Shown one piece after another: positions 11,668-23,133 of a stretch of 64,000 nucleotides of DNA. The translations under genes and the position numbers were made by a program. Location of the stretch: positions 34,206,001 to 34,270,000 of the forward strand of contig JASDFA010000027.1 of NCBI GenBank assembly GCA_035772735.1, given 5' to 3'. Each line of letters opens with the position of its first letter. Within the stretch, counting starts at the first letter, position 1. The notes below the pieces were generated by a model. The model worked only from the letters and a program-made list of their open reading frames with translations, was not told where the DNA came from and made no database searches. The DNA comes from Datura wrightii. Its lineage: Eukaryota > Streptophyta > Magnoliopsida > Solanales > Solanaceae.

Positions 11668-12662
11668 TTATGCAAGCATAATCATCCACAATTCCAATAT
11701 GTTCCTTTGGTAGTGTTCTCTACCCAAAGCCTTTGTAAAGATGCCAATCATCTGTGTATCTGTGGGAACAAACTTCTTAGATATAATACCCTTTTCTATA
11801 TTATCCCTTAAAATGGTTTCTTATGTCAATATGATTGCTCCTCTTGCATTTTCCTGAATTTTTTTTGATACCGACTGCACTTGTATTATTAGCAAAAATT
11901 GGTACACCCTAATGTCCATACAAAGTTTTGAAGTTTTTGATTTATCCACAATAATTGAGCATATTAATATGTTGTTGCAACATATATACTCAGCTTCATC
12001 CTTTGATAATGTCACAGAGTTTTATTTCTTGGTTTCCCATTAGATCAAGCATGAACCAAGAAAGTATGTCATCCCTGTAGTACTTTTCCTATCCACCAAG
12101 AATCCTGCATAATCAGCATCTGCATATCCAACAAGATTAAATGAGCTACCTTCAGAATACCATAGTCCCAAATCATGTGTTCCTTTGAGATACCTTAGAA
12201 TTTTTTTGACAGCTTTCAAGTGTGACTCTTTTGGATTGGATTGAAATCTAGTACACAGTCCCACACTGAACACAATGTTAGGTCCACTGGTTGTGAGATA
12301 TAAAAGGGAACCATCATACCTCTATATAACTTTTGTTCTACTGATGAACCTATTTCATTAAGGTTCAACTTCATGGTGGTGGCAATAAGAGTGTCAATTT
12401 CCTTTGAGTCCTCCATTTTGAACCTTTGAGTAACTCTTTAACATACTGTTGCTAGTGGATCATTGTTCCTAGTGGAGTCTACTTGATTTGTAATCCCAAA
12501 AAGAAATTTAGTTCTCCCATCATGCTCATTTCAAATTCATTTCCCATAAATTTGGCAAACTCTTTGGTTAGACTCATTTGTGGCTCCAAATATGATGCCG
12601 TCCACATATACATGTACAATCAACATGCTATTTCCCTTGACATTTAGAAATAAGGTACTGTC
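11668..12662 (-). pseudogene. Copia RT C-terminus and RNase H, end of polyprotein
   Basis: Minus-strand pieces encode the copia RNase H region: AVKKILRYLKGT, then DADYAG and DRKSTTG near 12060-12230. A KHIDIRNHF motif near 11840 and a final IFTKALGREH segment lead to the stop at 11668-11670. Several frameshifts and stops interrupt the frame. It continues upstream at 22524 after removal of the Athila copy 2 insert. Confidence 0.8.
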
Positions 12663-12667
12663 AATCT
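12663..12667. repeat. Target-site duplication AATCT (left copy) of Athila copy 2
   Basis: AATCT directly precedes the LTR terminus TGCTCGG and is repeated exactly at 22519-22523 after the other LTR terminus. Confidence 0.9.
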
Positions 12668-13575
12668 TGCTCGGTGCTTTGGTAGGGGTTAAAAACCGAC
12701 ACGCAAGTGCACGTGGTCAAACAAGTAGTAAGTGGCTTAAGTAAGCCAAGTATCGATCCAAGGAGACTCTGGATAAGTAAAAATTGCTTAAGTATACTAT
12801 ATTCTATCTCACTTCTAAATATGCTGACAACAACGTAACCAACAATTGAAAAGTTTGTTTTATAAATTATGTACTCAAACTACTAACAATTATCTACTTT
12901 GAATTTAAACTATGGCTATGAGCATGCCAAGGTTAAGAACATGTAATGAACTTGATTATAATCATAAATTGGTTAATCTTTCTCTTCCATTTGCTAGCCA
13001 AGAACATTAGCCAAGAGATTAAAACTCTCGTATTTAATCTCACTTAAGAATCATAAACCATCCGTCTACATTTCTGTGATCAAATGCAATTCATGACCTA
13101 GCAGTACAATTCCGGTTCCTAAATTGACTAATACGGCTTCCAAGTATATTTCTATCAGGAAAGAACATCAAACTCAATTTTTCCAAATCAAGTTAAGAAC
13201 AATACCCTATTAATTCACAACTTTCCAATTTCGTGCTCTCTCGAGTGAAATCGAACTTTTTAGATGTACATTAATGTAGGCCACACACCAATGCAGTAGA
13301 AACAAGAATTAATAGAACAACATGGAAGAAGAAGATGAAAAACCATATAATTCAATAATCAAAATTCATCACAAATGTTCATAACCTCAGCAAGGAAGGG
13401 AATTAGCCACTCATTTGTGGATTAATCATCCTAAAACAAGTATTAATCATACAAACAATTGAGTTAAAGAAGAAAGAAGGAGAGAAAAAACCCTGAACTT
13501 TTCGTCCATCAACTGCCTGTAACCCACGTCCTTGCTCCACCAAGTCTGAATTATGAAAAATACATTTAAGTGTTC

Positions 13576-13583
13576 TATTTATA
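13576..13583 (-). promoter_or_regulatory. TATA box of Athila 3' LTR
   Basis: TATAAATA on the minus strand, about 34 bp downstream (element orientation) of the last hairpin module. The same box is found in the 5' LTR at 22034-22041. Confidence 0.6.
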
Positions 13584-13616
13584 CTAGTGGGAATTTTTCC
13601 CGGAATAACAAGCAAC

Positions 13617-13846
13617 GTGTCACAGAGTGCATCGTGGAGCACTGCCTCCGTGACACGGCGTGGACGCGGACCCTCACTGGAAATTTGGGGTCCGGGTATA
13701 TAGCAGCAACGTGGCACGGCGTGCAACGCGGAGGCTTGCCATCGTGCCACGGAGCTGTCGCGAGGCTCCACTGGAATTTGACTATTATTTCACCCTCCAG
13801 GCAGAATGCCTCCGCAATGGCAGCGTGACACGGCTCCATCGCGGAG
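13617..13846. repeat. Three GC-rich hairpin modules in Athila 3' LTR (copy 2)
   Basis: 13617-13656: arms GTGTCACAGAG and CTCCGTGACAC. 13711-13750: arms GTGGCACGG and TCGTGCCAC. 13810-13846: arms CTCCGCAATGG and CCATCGCGGAG. Lengths and spacing equal those in the copy 1 LTR, and each shows one private mismatch. Confidence 0.85.
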
Positions 13847-14093
13847 CCCCTTTATATTGTGCAGTCCAATTCCTTTTCTGTGCTCGCATCCAAGTCCAAC
13901 TCTGATATTGTTCCAACATGCATTTTAGCTCCTCAAAATCACATTTTACCTACAAAACAATGCTAATCATGTTGGTTAGTATAAATTCACATTTTATTAC
14001 CAATTACATGAAAATGTATACACATTGCACGATAAACAAGGCGAAAATGATACATTTGAGTATCACTTGGGCATATAAATCTGCCCAAGATCA

Positions 14094-16029
14094 CTTACCC
14101 CACACTTAAATCCTTGTTCGTCCTCGAACAACAAACACACAATTCATGCAAATTACATCCCAACCTTCGCCACTATGGTGCGACAATTTGAGCTACGGTC
14201 ATACCGATCATTCAATATTGCAAATCATCAAGAAAACATGCATGGTCTTAACAATGCAATGACCTTCAATACATTAAGACTTCCTAGACTTTAAGAATCG
14301 ACTCTCAATATCGGCAAACTCATGCAAATCAGCTAATCAAGATATCCGACACGAAAATCAATCTTTCATCAAGCATGTGCCCTCACAACTCAAGAGAATC
14401 TTCCCCTTTATGCTCATGTGACACACAAACATTCAAGTAGGGGCATGTAAAAATTAATTTCACTCTCTCTCCCCAAAGAATTCACATGCATCATGTCATG
14501 ACCCATAAGCTTGCCCTTAGTGTATTACTCCACTAATATAAAGAAATGCAATGTAAGATCACGTAGGACTTTAATAGGTTGTAATGGAAGCTATGGAACT
14601 AGTACATATTGGATTAGCCAATAATAGCCACTAGCATCATTAAGCGCCTTTTTCAACACATTCCCATCAACTCATGGACATTGTTTCTCTCTTTCCTTTT
14701 TTTCATCATCCCATTCATGATGATTTACTTTAGTCTGGCCCATTTCATCAAGCACACTTGACACAAAAACAAAGGTTTTTCATGCACCTTCATTATCATT
14801 TAATTATAGCAAGTGCACCTTCACCCTTCTCTTTTCTTTCCTCACTCTGCTTTTCTTTTTCTTTTCACCATTCTCACTCTTTGACACTTTGGGAAAATTT
14901 TTGTTCTTCTTAAGCGCTTAAAAGTTTTGTATAGACTTTACGGCTAATGAAAAGAAAGAATTAAGCTCAGTTTAAGCTTTTTGGACAAAAGAAAGAAATA
15001 ATAGGCTAAAGGCTCAACGAGCTGACTAGGGTATACAATCACATAAAAAGGGGAGTATGACAAGAAAAAAATAGAAACTCTCGGTTAAAGCAAAGAAATG
15101 CCTACATCCTTTCCAACAATACACCTCCTTCATTTCGTTTTGTACACACACCAGGCAAGTTCTAGACACTTCACAATAGCATGGAATAACAATACCTTAC
15201 TTCACACTTCATGCACATGCTCGATTCAAGATGCATTCACAGACTCTTCAGCAGCTAATTACATGAATTCAAACATTAAGCCTCAACCACACCGAATCGA
15301 ACTCTACAGCCTAGGTATCTCAACATATTTACACAATTGCATGCTTTCATACGAATCACTTTTACATTCTGAATATCAGTTACAACACGCAGCCCAAATT
15401 TCACAACCATATAGTAACTACAGGTTCCGTGATGCAATCCACCAAAGAAAAAAACTGAAAATAAATTAAAATCACTACTCCTACCGACTACATTTCCCTT
15501 CAGACGGTCGTCATCCATCCATCATAGGGAACAGTCACTAACTATGACGTTGGTTCAATGGGACTCTTCTCGGTAAAAGAACCAAAAACAAACGCCGAGA
15601 AACCCAAAAATAAAAAAAAAATTGAAAAATTTTGCAACACATCGATCATTTCGATGGAAAAATATTTTCAAAATATTTTAAATATAAACAAAATATTTTC
15701 GCAAAATTTTAAAACTATCGATCATTTCGATAGAAAAAAATAAGAGAATATTTACAAAAAATTTTACAGACTTAGCTGGCAACAACAACATTCCACAGCA
15801 CACATCAATTACCACAAATATTTACAAATACAAAACATTTTGCAATTCACAAACACAGGGAAACATACATACAAAACAGAGGAAAGCATAATAGCAAACC
15901 AGCCCAGCCCCAGCACCTAACTACTCCCCACCCCACACTTAAATCGAACACTATCCCCAGTGTTCACAAAAATTAAAAATCACAAAATTGGGTGGTGGAA
16001 CTCCCTGATCAGTCAAAGTATTCCACTTC
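14094..16029 (-). other. 3' non-coding region of Athila copy 2, with polypurine tract
   Basis: No credible ORF. At 14094-14112 the minus strand ends in AAGTGTGGGGTAAG next to the LTR, the likely polypurine tract. Blocks at about 14105-14130, 14470-14535 and 15495-15525 align with the interior of the non-coding element at 38709-43876, showing that this is a conserved untranslated segment. The region near 15600-15760 is extremely AT-rich. Confidence 0.75.
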
Positions 16030-17229
16030 TTAATCAGGTGCTGCTGCCTCATCGCCCATGTCCGAGTCGCCTCCGTCGTCGTCATCGGACTCCACATCGG
16101 AGTCCTCCCGACGTGTCTCCTCGTCCGTGGGGACATCATCGTCAGTGGGCTCTACAAAGGCTGGCCCCACTCGGCATAGAGCCCTGGCATTTTCGCCAAA
16201 TGGGTAATTCTGCTCGAGCTGCCATAGCTCCTCCTCCGTGGCTGGTCTCCCACCGATCCTAAGCTGGAGCATTTGCATTCCAAACATCCGTGCCATGTAC
16301 TAGTCATCACGAGCATGTCGCTCGCCAAGCGTCAGCACTGGCCCGTGTGTGGTGTCGGGGGCCTTAGTTTTGGTCACATCAAGGGCCCTCCGCTCCAACT
16401 GCGGGATGTAGTCCAAAGCCTCTTCCTCGACGTCGAGGCCCCGGAGAAAGGTGGTGATTAGTCCACCGAACCCATACCTGTGGCCCTGGTGTAGTCGGGC
16501 TCTCTTCATGGCGGATATGATGACCGCCCCAACATTAATCTCCAGCCCTTTCATCAGGGCATACACCAGGCAAACACGGTCCCGGGTCACATCAGTCATG
16601 TGTACCCCCGGGATTAGGCACGAGCAGACTATCTTCAGCCATATTCTGGCCTCCCTGTTCATTTGAAAATACGGCAGAGTCTGGTGGTAACCCCTTTCCT
16701 TATGTCTGCTCCATCTGGCTGTGGATCGAGCCCCATACAATGTGCGTCTGATATCGGCATATGGTGGGGTGATGTTCAGCTGGCGGAGAACGTGGGCGTC
16801 TATGTCCCGCGCTCCGATGATGGCATTTAGCTGCTGGGGTTCCAGAGTGACTATCTGCCCTCTGATCTTGACTGTGTGGCTTCTGATTGCCGGGTTCCAA
16901 TTAGCATAGAACTCCCGGACTAGATGTAGGTTGCATTCCTTGGGCTCCTGAAATATGAAGCTGAGCCCAGCTGCCTCAATGCTTTGAACTATGCGGGGGA
17001 ACTCCTGTGCTAATGGTTCCCGTGCAATATGCTCCTCGGGGAAGTATTTGTTTTCTTTATGCTTGGCATACCACTTCTTCCCCTCATCAGTTACCCATCT
17101 AGTTCCGCATTGGCGGCGCTGGCCGCGTGGAACTGCTGGTGCAGCTGGGACTGCTGTGCCCAGTCTAAGTCTTTTCCTCCCGGTGCCTGAAGTTGATGCA
17201 CCCTTACCTTTATCTTGCCTACTTGCCAT
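16030..17229 (-). pseudogene. Athila ORF2 (putative plant transposon protein), one amber stop
   Basis: ATG at 17229 to a stop at 16030, about 400 codons, interrupted once by an in-frame TAG at 16300-16302. The N-terminus is basic and low in complexity. The central region carries FYANWNP, VTLEPQQLNAIIG and the basic RSTARWSRHKERG. The C-terminus is strikingly acidic, with a run of Asp/Glu over the last 35 or so residues. It lies downstream of pol on the same strand, in the env position. Function is unknown; I see no obvious membrane segment. Copy 1 has the same protein at 1-857. Confidence 0.75.
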
Positions 17230-18591
17230 TTTACCTGTCGACACAAGTAAACAAGCGCAATGTCAAGCTAAAAGAATATTAACTTCGGCTAAGGTCGGGT
17301 TAACTAAGTTTACCCCACACTTAGTCCTTAGCTACAGTGATAACAATACGGCAAGAATAACTTTATTTACACCAAAATAACCAGCTATACAATTCATGCT
17401 TAGTGCGTTCAACAAAGAAATATTCGACGGTATAACTTCAGCGTACTACTCAGACTTCGTATAGCTAATACCAATCACTACCATCGCTAGCAATTCAACC
17501 ATCGCACTTAGCAACTAAAAACAACGAAACAAAAACAACAAAAAAAATTCTATATACATGAACCTATACAACCAACCCAATTTGAACAATTTTCAACATT
17601 TTCTCAAAAACCCGAGAATTCGTCGTCTATTAACATTCAAACAATTTTTACAACGACTTATCTCATTCAATACATACAACCCGACCTATATTTCACAAAT
17701 TTAACAAGTTACCAATTTCGATTCCAACAACCAAGCCCTAGAATTGAATTTCGCAAGCAAACTCGAATAATTCATGCAATCGACAAGTTCAAACGATCAT
17801 TACAACCTTCCGAACTTTTATCAATCAATAAATAACTCAAATTCATGCTAAATTTCGACTTGGGTGATTTAGTTCACCTCCCATGCTTAAATTCGAATGA
17901 AATTGACAAAAACTTGAGAGATAATCGGAAAACATACCTCGTAGTTGAAGAACCAAAGAAAACTTGATAATTTTTTTGCTTTAGACTGTGGCACGTTGAT
18001 GGGGAAGGGAATTTTGGGTGTTTGGTCGCGGAGAAATGTAAAAATGAGGGGAAAAGGGGAAAAATTGGGGGTTTAAAATGTAGAAAACACGCGGGTCACC
18101 CGGCAACCCGGTGTGACCCGTCACAATTTATATGGCAACGTGTCACGGAGTGCATCGCGGTGCACTGCCTCCGTGACACGGAGCCATCGCGATAGCTTAC
18201 TGGAATTTTTAAAAATTCCAGATTACACTTCAACGTGTCACGCAGGGTAACGCGGAGGTCCTCCTCCGTGACACGGAGCTATCGCCCCAGCTCACTGTCT
18301 CTGCATTTTATTAATTTTTTCATACCTCGCCTTTTCCTTCACGATTCCGTGCACATTTTTCTCCGTTTAACCTGAAAATCATCTCACTAAATAAAATTGG
18401 TTAGATTACTAGGTTTCACCTAACTAAAATAAAAATAAAAAAATTACTAACTAACACAAAAATTTTGTACTAAATCAAGAAAAAGCAAAATAAAAATCTA
18501 TTTACACTTTACAAAATGAAAAGAAAAATTTTCCACGGGTTGCCTCCCGTGCAGCGCCTGGTTTACCATCGCGGCTCGACGTCCTTTATGC
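17230..18591 (-). other. Non-coding spacer between pol remnant and ORF2, Athila copy 2
   Basis: Aligns with 858-2207 of copy 1. There are no supported ORFs; two hairpin modules lie at 18140-18274. Confidence 0.7.
18140..18274. repeat. Pair of GC-rich hairpin modules (spacer, copy 2)
   Basis: 18140-18179: arms GTGTCACGGAG and CTCCGTGACAC, perfect. 18235-18274: arms GTGTCACGCAG and CTCCGTGACAC, one mismatch. The starts are 95 bp apart. Confidence 0.85.
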
Positions 18592-20718
18592 TCAATTGTC
18601 CGTTAGGGTGATGGACGATTTCTCACGATCATTGTCCTCCCCCCAGTAGTGCTCACACCTATCCGGTGGTCTTCCCATCAACTCTCGGGAATCATTCATT
18701 TGTTTAACATTACCATGATCAATTACATTGATCACCGAGAGTTCTTCATTCACCATCGGGAGCTTGGGTGCTTTGTACAAATAGAACATCTCTACCTTGT
18801 CATGTGCTCGCATTGTAAGTTGACCCGCAGCTACGTCGATTAATGCTTTCCCGGTTGCCAAGAAGGGTCGTCCCAAAATAAATGGGACTTCCGCGTCTGG
18901 TTCAAAATCCAGAACAATAAAATCTACCGGGAAAATGAGGGAGCCCACTTGCACTAGAACATCCTCAACAATGCTATCCGGCCTAGCTAAGGATTGATCC
19001 GCCAACTGCAAGATTACGGCTGTAGGTCTAGGACTCCCTAGACCCAACTTTCTGAATACCGAAGATGGCATCAGATTTATGCTTGCTCCCAGGTCACACA
19101 ATCCACGAGCTCGGATACTCTGCCCAATAGTAAGCTGGATAGTAAAACTTGTAGGGTCTTTTAGCTTCGTGGGCAGTCTATTTTGGATCCGGGAAGTGCA
19201 CTCCTCCGTCAAAGCCACCGTGGCACACTCGGTCAAACAACTTTTATTTGCCACAATGTCTTTAATGTATTTGGCATATTTAGGCACTCCCTACAAGACA
19301 TCAACAAGAGGTAAATTAACATGTACCTGTTTAAGCACCTCCATGAATTTCTTGAAACACGCCTCCTCCTTGTGTTTCTTGAGTCGTTGAGGGAACGGGG
19401 GTGGAGGTCTTTCTGATTTAGCTTCTTTGGTCTTCCCCCTTTCCGCACTTTGCTCCCCCTCAACTTCTGCTGCCCCTGACTTTTGAGGTGGTCTTTCTGG
19501 TTCCACCTCCTTCAGCTGCAAACCACTCCTTGTGGTCACTGCATTTACCTGCTTCGGATTAGGCTCCGTGTTGCTAGGCAGTCCTCCTCTGGGCCTTGTG
19601 TTTTGGGCACTAGCAAATTGCCCAAATTGATACTCAAGAGCCTTGGTCGCTAACTGATTATTTTTCACTTCGGCTGCCAATTTAACATAGTCAGCCTGCA
19701 ATTGCGCTTGATTAGCGATCATGGTCTTGAACATCTCCTCAATGCTAGGTGATGGTGGTGGAGGAGGGGCATTGTGATTTCTGATTTGAGATTGGTAGTT
19801 CTGTTGCCCTCCTTGATTTCTTTGCATACCCTAACCCGAACTTTTGCCTTGTTGGTTGTTGCTACCCCATGAAAAATTTGGATGGTTCCTCCAATTTGAA
19901 TTGTAGCCACTACCATACTGCTACTGATTTCTTTGTGCATTGCCCACAAAGTTAACCGAATCTGGGTTTGCTCCACAGCACTCAGCTGAGTGCTCACTGC
20001 TACCACACACTTCACACCACATTTGCTGGACCGCATTGACTAAAGCTGAAGGCTGGTTCAAATTCATGTTGCTGAAGTGGTTGTTCAATTGATTCTGCAA
20101 GGCAGCTATCTGTGCAGCGATAGCTGTAAATCCATCCACTTCAAGCACTCCTACTGCTCTCCTTGCTCCACCTCGTGATGAATCAGCATTCCATTCTGGA
20201 TTGCCCTGTGAAATCCGGTTTAGCAAAGTGTACAGCTCCTCATAAGTCTTTTCCAGCGCTTGCCCTCCAGCTGCTGAATCTAGCAAAATTTTAGTATGGG
20301 GTTCCAAACCCTCAATAAATGTGTGCACCAACACCTCATTGGACTGATGATGATGAGGACAGTCCCGCAATATGGATTTAAATCTTTCCCAGGCTTGATA
20401 CAAATTTTCCCCCTCCCTCTGTTTGAAACTTAGAATTTGACTTCTAAGTCTGGCTGTTTTACCAGAGGGAAAAAATCTTATCAAGAACATTCGTGCTAGA
20501 TCATCCCACGTTGAAATAGAATTTGGTGGCTCAGCTTTTAACCACCTCTTGGCTTCACCAAGTAATGAGAACGGAAATAGTGTAAGCCGAACATAATCAG
20601 GTGACACTCCAGTGGGTATATAAGTGTCACTTATCTCCAAAAAGTTTTGGAGATGTTGTTGTGGGTCTTCATGAGGGAGACCGGTAAATTGCCCGCTTGT
20701 GTGCAACAGCTGCACCAT
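18592..20718 (-). pseudogene. Athila gag-protease with deleted pol, copy 2
   Basis: One frame codes gag (about 20718 down to 19294) and then the aspartic protease (D-L-G-A at about 19095). At about 18660 it jumps in frame to the last 20 or so residues of pol, so RT, RNase H and integrase are absent. In-frame TAG codons lie at 19921-19923, 19831-19833 and 19291-19293; at each, copy 1 has a CAG glutamine codon. Domains and length up to the protease match copy 1. The deletion keeps the frame, so the ancestral product would have been gag-protease with the native polyprotein C-terminus. It is not functional in its present form. Confidence 0.85.
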
Positions 20719-21101
20719 GTTTTACTTGAGTTCAAGTCTCCCTCCAGGCTCTGGTTTGCGGATACTGGATGTTACATTGTTGGCATGTGGGATTGCCACC
20801 TCGCGAACCGGCCTTGCTGCTGCTTCTTCGGGCACTAACACTGCCCTAACAACCGGTGGATTTTGTTGTCCATAATAGTCTGTCTGAGCAACTGCAGCTT
20901 CTTTTGTAGAGCTTCTCTGCGTTTACTATGAAATATACGTTCAGGCTCTATATAAGATTCCACCAGCTCTTTGTCTCTTGCCAATGTTCACAGAAATCAA
21001 GTCTGCAAAATACAGGCTAAGACCAAGTTGTCAACACTTAAGAAAATAAAATAAAAATACAGTAAATTTACACTTAATACAATTTCACCAATTGCCTAGT
21101 C
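20719..21101 (-). other. 5' leader and gag N-terminal remnant of Athila copy 2
   Basis: Aligns with 7454-7692 of copy 1. The gag N-terminus continues up to about 20975 but is interrupted, including an in-frame stop just upstream of the ORF at 20718. The rest is the untranslated leader next to the primer site. Confidence 0.6.
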
Positions 21102-21119
21102 TCCCCGGCAACGGCGCCA
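21102..21119 (-). other. Primer binding site (tRNA-Asp), Athila copy 2
   Basis: The minus strand reads TGGCGCCGTTGCCGGGGA, the complement of the 3' end of plant tRNA-Asp, seven bases inside the 5' LTR. tRNA-Asp priming is a recognised trait of Athila elements. Confidence 0.9.
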
Positions 21120-22033
21120 AAAACTTGCTCGGTGCTTTGGTAGGGGTTAAAAACCGACACACAAGTGCACGTGGTCAAACAAGTAGTAAGTGGCTTAAGT
21201 AAGCCAAGTATCGATCCAAGGAGACTCTGGATAAGTAAAAATTGCTTAAGTATACTATATTCTATCTCACTTCTAAATATGCTGACAACAACGTAACCAA
21301 CAATTGAAAAGTTTGTTTTATAAATTATGTACTCAAACTACTAACAATTATCTACTTTGAATTTAAACTATGGTTATGAGCATGCCAAGGTTAAGAACAT
21401 GTAATGAACTTGATTATAATCATAATTGGTTAATCTTTCTCTTCCAGTTGCTAGCCAAGAACATTAGCCAAGAGATTAAAACTCTTGTATTTAATCTCAC
21501 TTAAGAATCATAAACCATCCGTCTACATTTCTGTGATCAAATGCAATTCATGACCTAACAGTACAATTCCAGTTCCTAAGTTGACTAATACGGCTTTCAA
21601 ATATATTTCTATCAGGAAAGCACATCAAAACTCAATTTTCCCAAATCAAGTTAAGAACAATACCCTATTAATTCACAACTTTCCAATTTCGTGCTCTCTC
21701 GAGTGAAATCAGACTTTTTAGATGTACATTAATGTAGGCCACACACCAATGCAGTAGAAACAAGAATTAATAGAACAACATGGAAGAAGAAGATGAAAAA
21801 CCACATAATTCAATAATCAAAATTCATCACAAATGTTCATAACCTCAGTAAGGAAGGGAATTAGCCACTCATTTGTGGATTAATCATCCTAAAACAAGTG
21901 TTAATCATACAAACAATTGAGTTAAAGAAGAAAGAAGGAGAGAAAACACCCTGAACTTTTCGTCCCTCAACTGCCTGTAACCCACGTCCTTGCTCCACCA
22001 AGTCTGAATTATGAAAAATACATTTAAGTGTTC

Positions 22034-22041
22034 TATTTATA
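22034..22041 (-). promoter_or_regulatory. TATA box of Athila 5' LTR
   Basis: TATAAATA on the minus strand at the same position as in the 3' LTR, downstream of the hairpin modules. This is the probable core promoter for the genomic transcript. Confidence 0.6.
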
Positions 22042-22135
22042 CTAGTGGGAATTTTTCCTGGAATAACAAGCAACGTGACACGGCGTGGACATGGACCATC
22101 ACTGGAAATTTGGGGTCCGGGTATATAGCAGCAAC

Positions 22136-22271
22136 GTGGCACGGTGTGCAACGCGGAGGCTTGCCACCGTGCCACGGAGCTGTCGCGAGGCTCCACTGGA
22201 ATTTGACTATTATTTCACCCTCCAGGCAGAATGCCTCTGCGATGGCAGCGTGACACGGCTCCATCGCGGAG
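22136..22271. repeat. Two GC-rich hairpin modules in Athila 5' LTR (copy 2)
   Basis: 22136-22175: arms GTGGCACGG and CCGTGCCAC, perfect. 22235-22271: arms CTCTGCGATGG and CCATCGCGGAG, one mismatch. The third module expected near 22077 is deleted. Confidence 0.85.
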
Positions 22272-22518
22272 CCCCTTTATATTGTGCAGTCCAATGCCTT
22301 TTCCGTGCTCGCATCCAAGTCCAACGCCGATATTGTTCCAACATGCATTTTAGCTCCTCAAAATCACGTTTTACCTACAAAACAATGCTAATCATGTTGG
22401 TTAGTATAAATTCACATTTTATTACCAATTACATGAAAATGTATACACATTGCACGATAAACAAGGCGAAAATGATATGTTTAAGTATCACTTGGGTATA
22501 TAAATCTGCCCAAGATCA

Positions 22519-22523
22519 AATCT
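22519..22523. repeat. Target-site duplication AATCT (right copy) of Athila copy 2
   Basis: An exact match to 12663-12667. Confidence 0.9.
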
Positions 22524-23133
22524 TACCACTAGCGTGGCTATGTGCAAGCAAGAACTTATATAATATTTTATACCAAGATCTTGGGGCCGGCTTGAGTGCA
22601 TACAAGGATTTGTCAAGCTTGAATACATGATGAGGATGTTCAGAGTCTTAGAATCCTAGTGGTTACTTGGAGTACACTTCTTTTTTCAGAAGGCCATTTA
22701 GGAAGACATTTTTCACATCTATTTGATAGAGTGTGAAATACATAAATATGACAAAGGCTATGAGAAGTTGGATTGCTTCAAGTCTTGCAATAGGAGCAAA
22801 GGTCCCATCGTAGTAGATTTGTTCTTCCTGATTGTATCCTTGAACCACCAATCGAGCCTTGTTTCTAGTAATTATTTCATTCTCATCAAGTTTGATTTTA
22901 AACACCCATTTTTTCCCAATAATCGTTCTCCCTTTTGGCTTTGGTTCAAGGTGCCACACTTTATTCCTTTCAAATTAACGTAGTTCTTCCTGCATGACAA
23001 TGATCCAATCTGCATCATGCAAAGCTTCATTAACATTATTGGGATTAAGAATACACAAAGTGTCATTAAAAGCACAGATTTTTTTTAACCCAAATCTGGT
23101 GGTTATCCAAGAGTTTAGATCATTTAGTATATT
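22524..23133 (-). pseudogene. Copia reverse transcriptase, N-terminal half
   Basis: The minus strand encodes typical copia RT motifs: HDADWIIVMQEEL at about 22975-23015, WVFKIKLDENE, ARLVVQGYNQ, TFAPIARLEAI and IDVKNVFLNG (22663-22959), then VFKLDKSLYALKPAPRSWY near 22560-22620. A few frameshifts are present. The motifs break off at the Athila insert and resume at 12662 downward. Upstream, the sequence resumes at 45255 after the chromovirus insert, where a GSHPIDNI motif bridges the break. Confidence 0.85.
23129..23133. repeat. Target-site duplication ATATT (left copy)
   Basis: Immediately precedes the LTR terminus TGTCACGA at 23134 and recurs at 45250-45254. Confidence 0.85.

Larger units (their letters stand above)
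12668..14093 (-). repeat. 3' LTR of Athila copy 2
   Basis: 1426 bp, TGCTCGG...GATCA. It contains three hairpin modules and a TATAAATA box on the minus strand at 13576-13583. Confidence 0.93.
12668..22518 (-). mobile_element. Athila-type element copy 2, internally deleted (no RT, RNase H or integrase)
   Basis: A complete insertion of 9851 bp with two LTRs (12668-14093 and 21127-22518), a perfect AATCT duplication, an intact tRNA-Asp primer site and a purine tract. It codes for gag, protease and ORF2, but the pol region between the protease and the final residues is missing. It sits inside the RT of the old copia element. By eye the LTRs differ by only a few percent, so the insertion is fairly recent. 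Confidence 0.93.
21127..22518 (-). repeat. 5' LTR of Athila copy 2
   Basis: 1392 bp, TGCTCGG...GATCA. It is shorter than its partner mainly through a 33-bp deletion near 22077 that removed the first hairpin module. Confidence 0.93.

Noticed and set aside
13403..13905. Several 80-120 codon frames in the Athila LTRs (also near 8606 and 21861-22630)
   Set aside because: They arise from the GC-rich hairpin modules inside LTRs, appear on both strands and are broken differently in each copy.
15098..15469. 123-codon plus-strand frame
   Set aside because: Lies in the conserved 3' non-coding region of Athila copy 2; no domain and no match in the related element at 38709.
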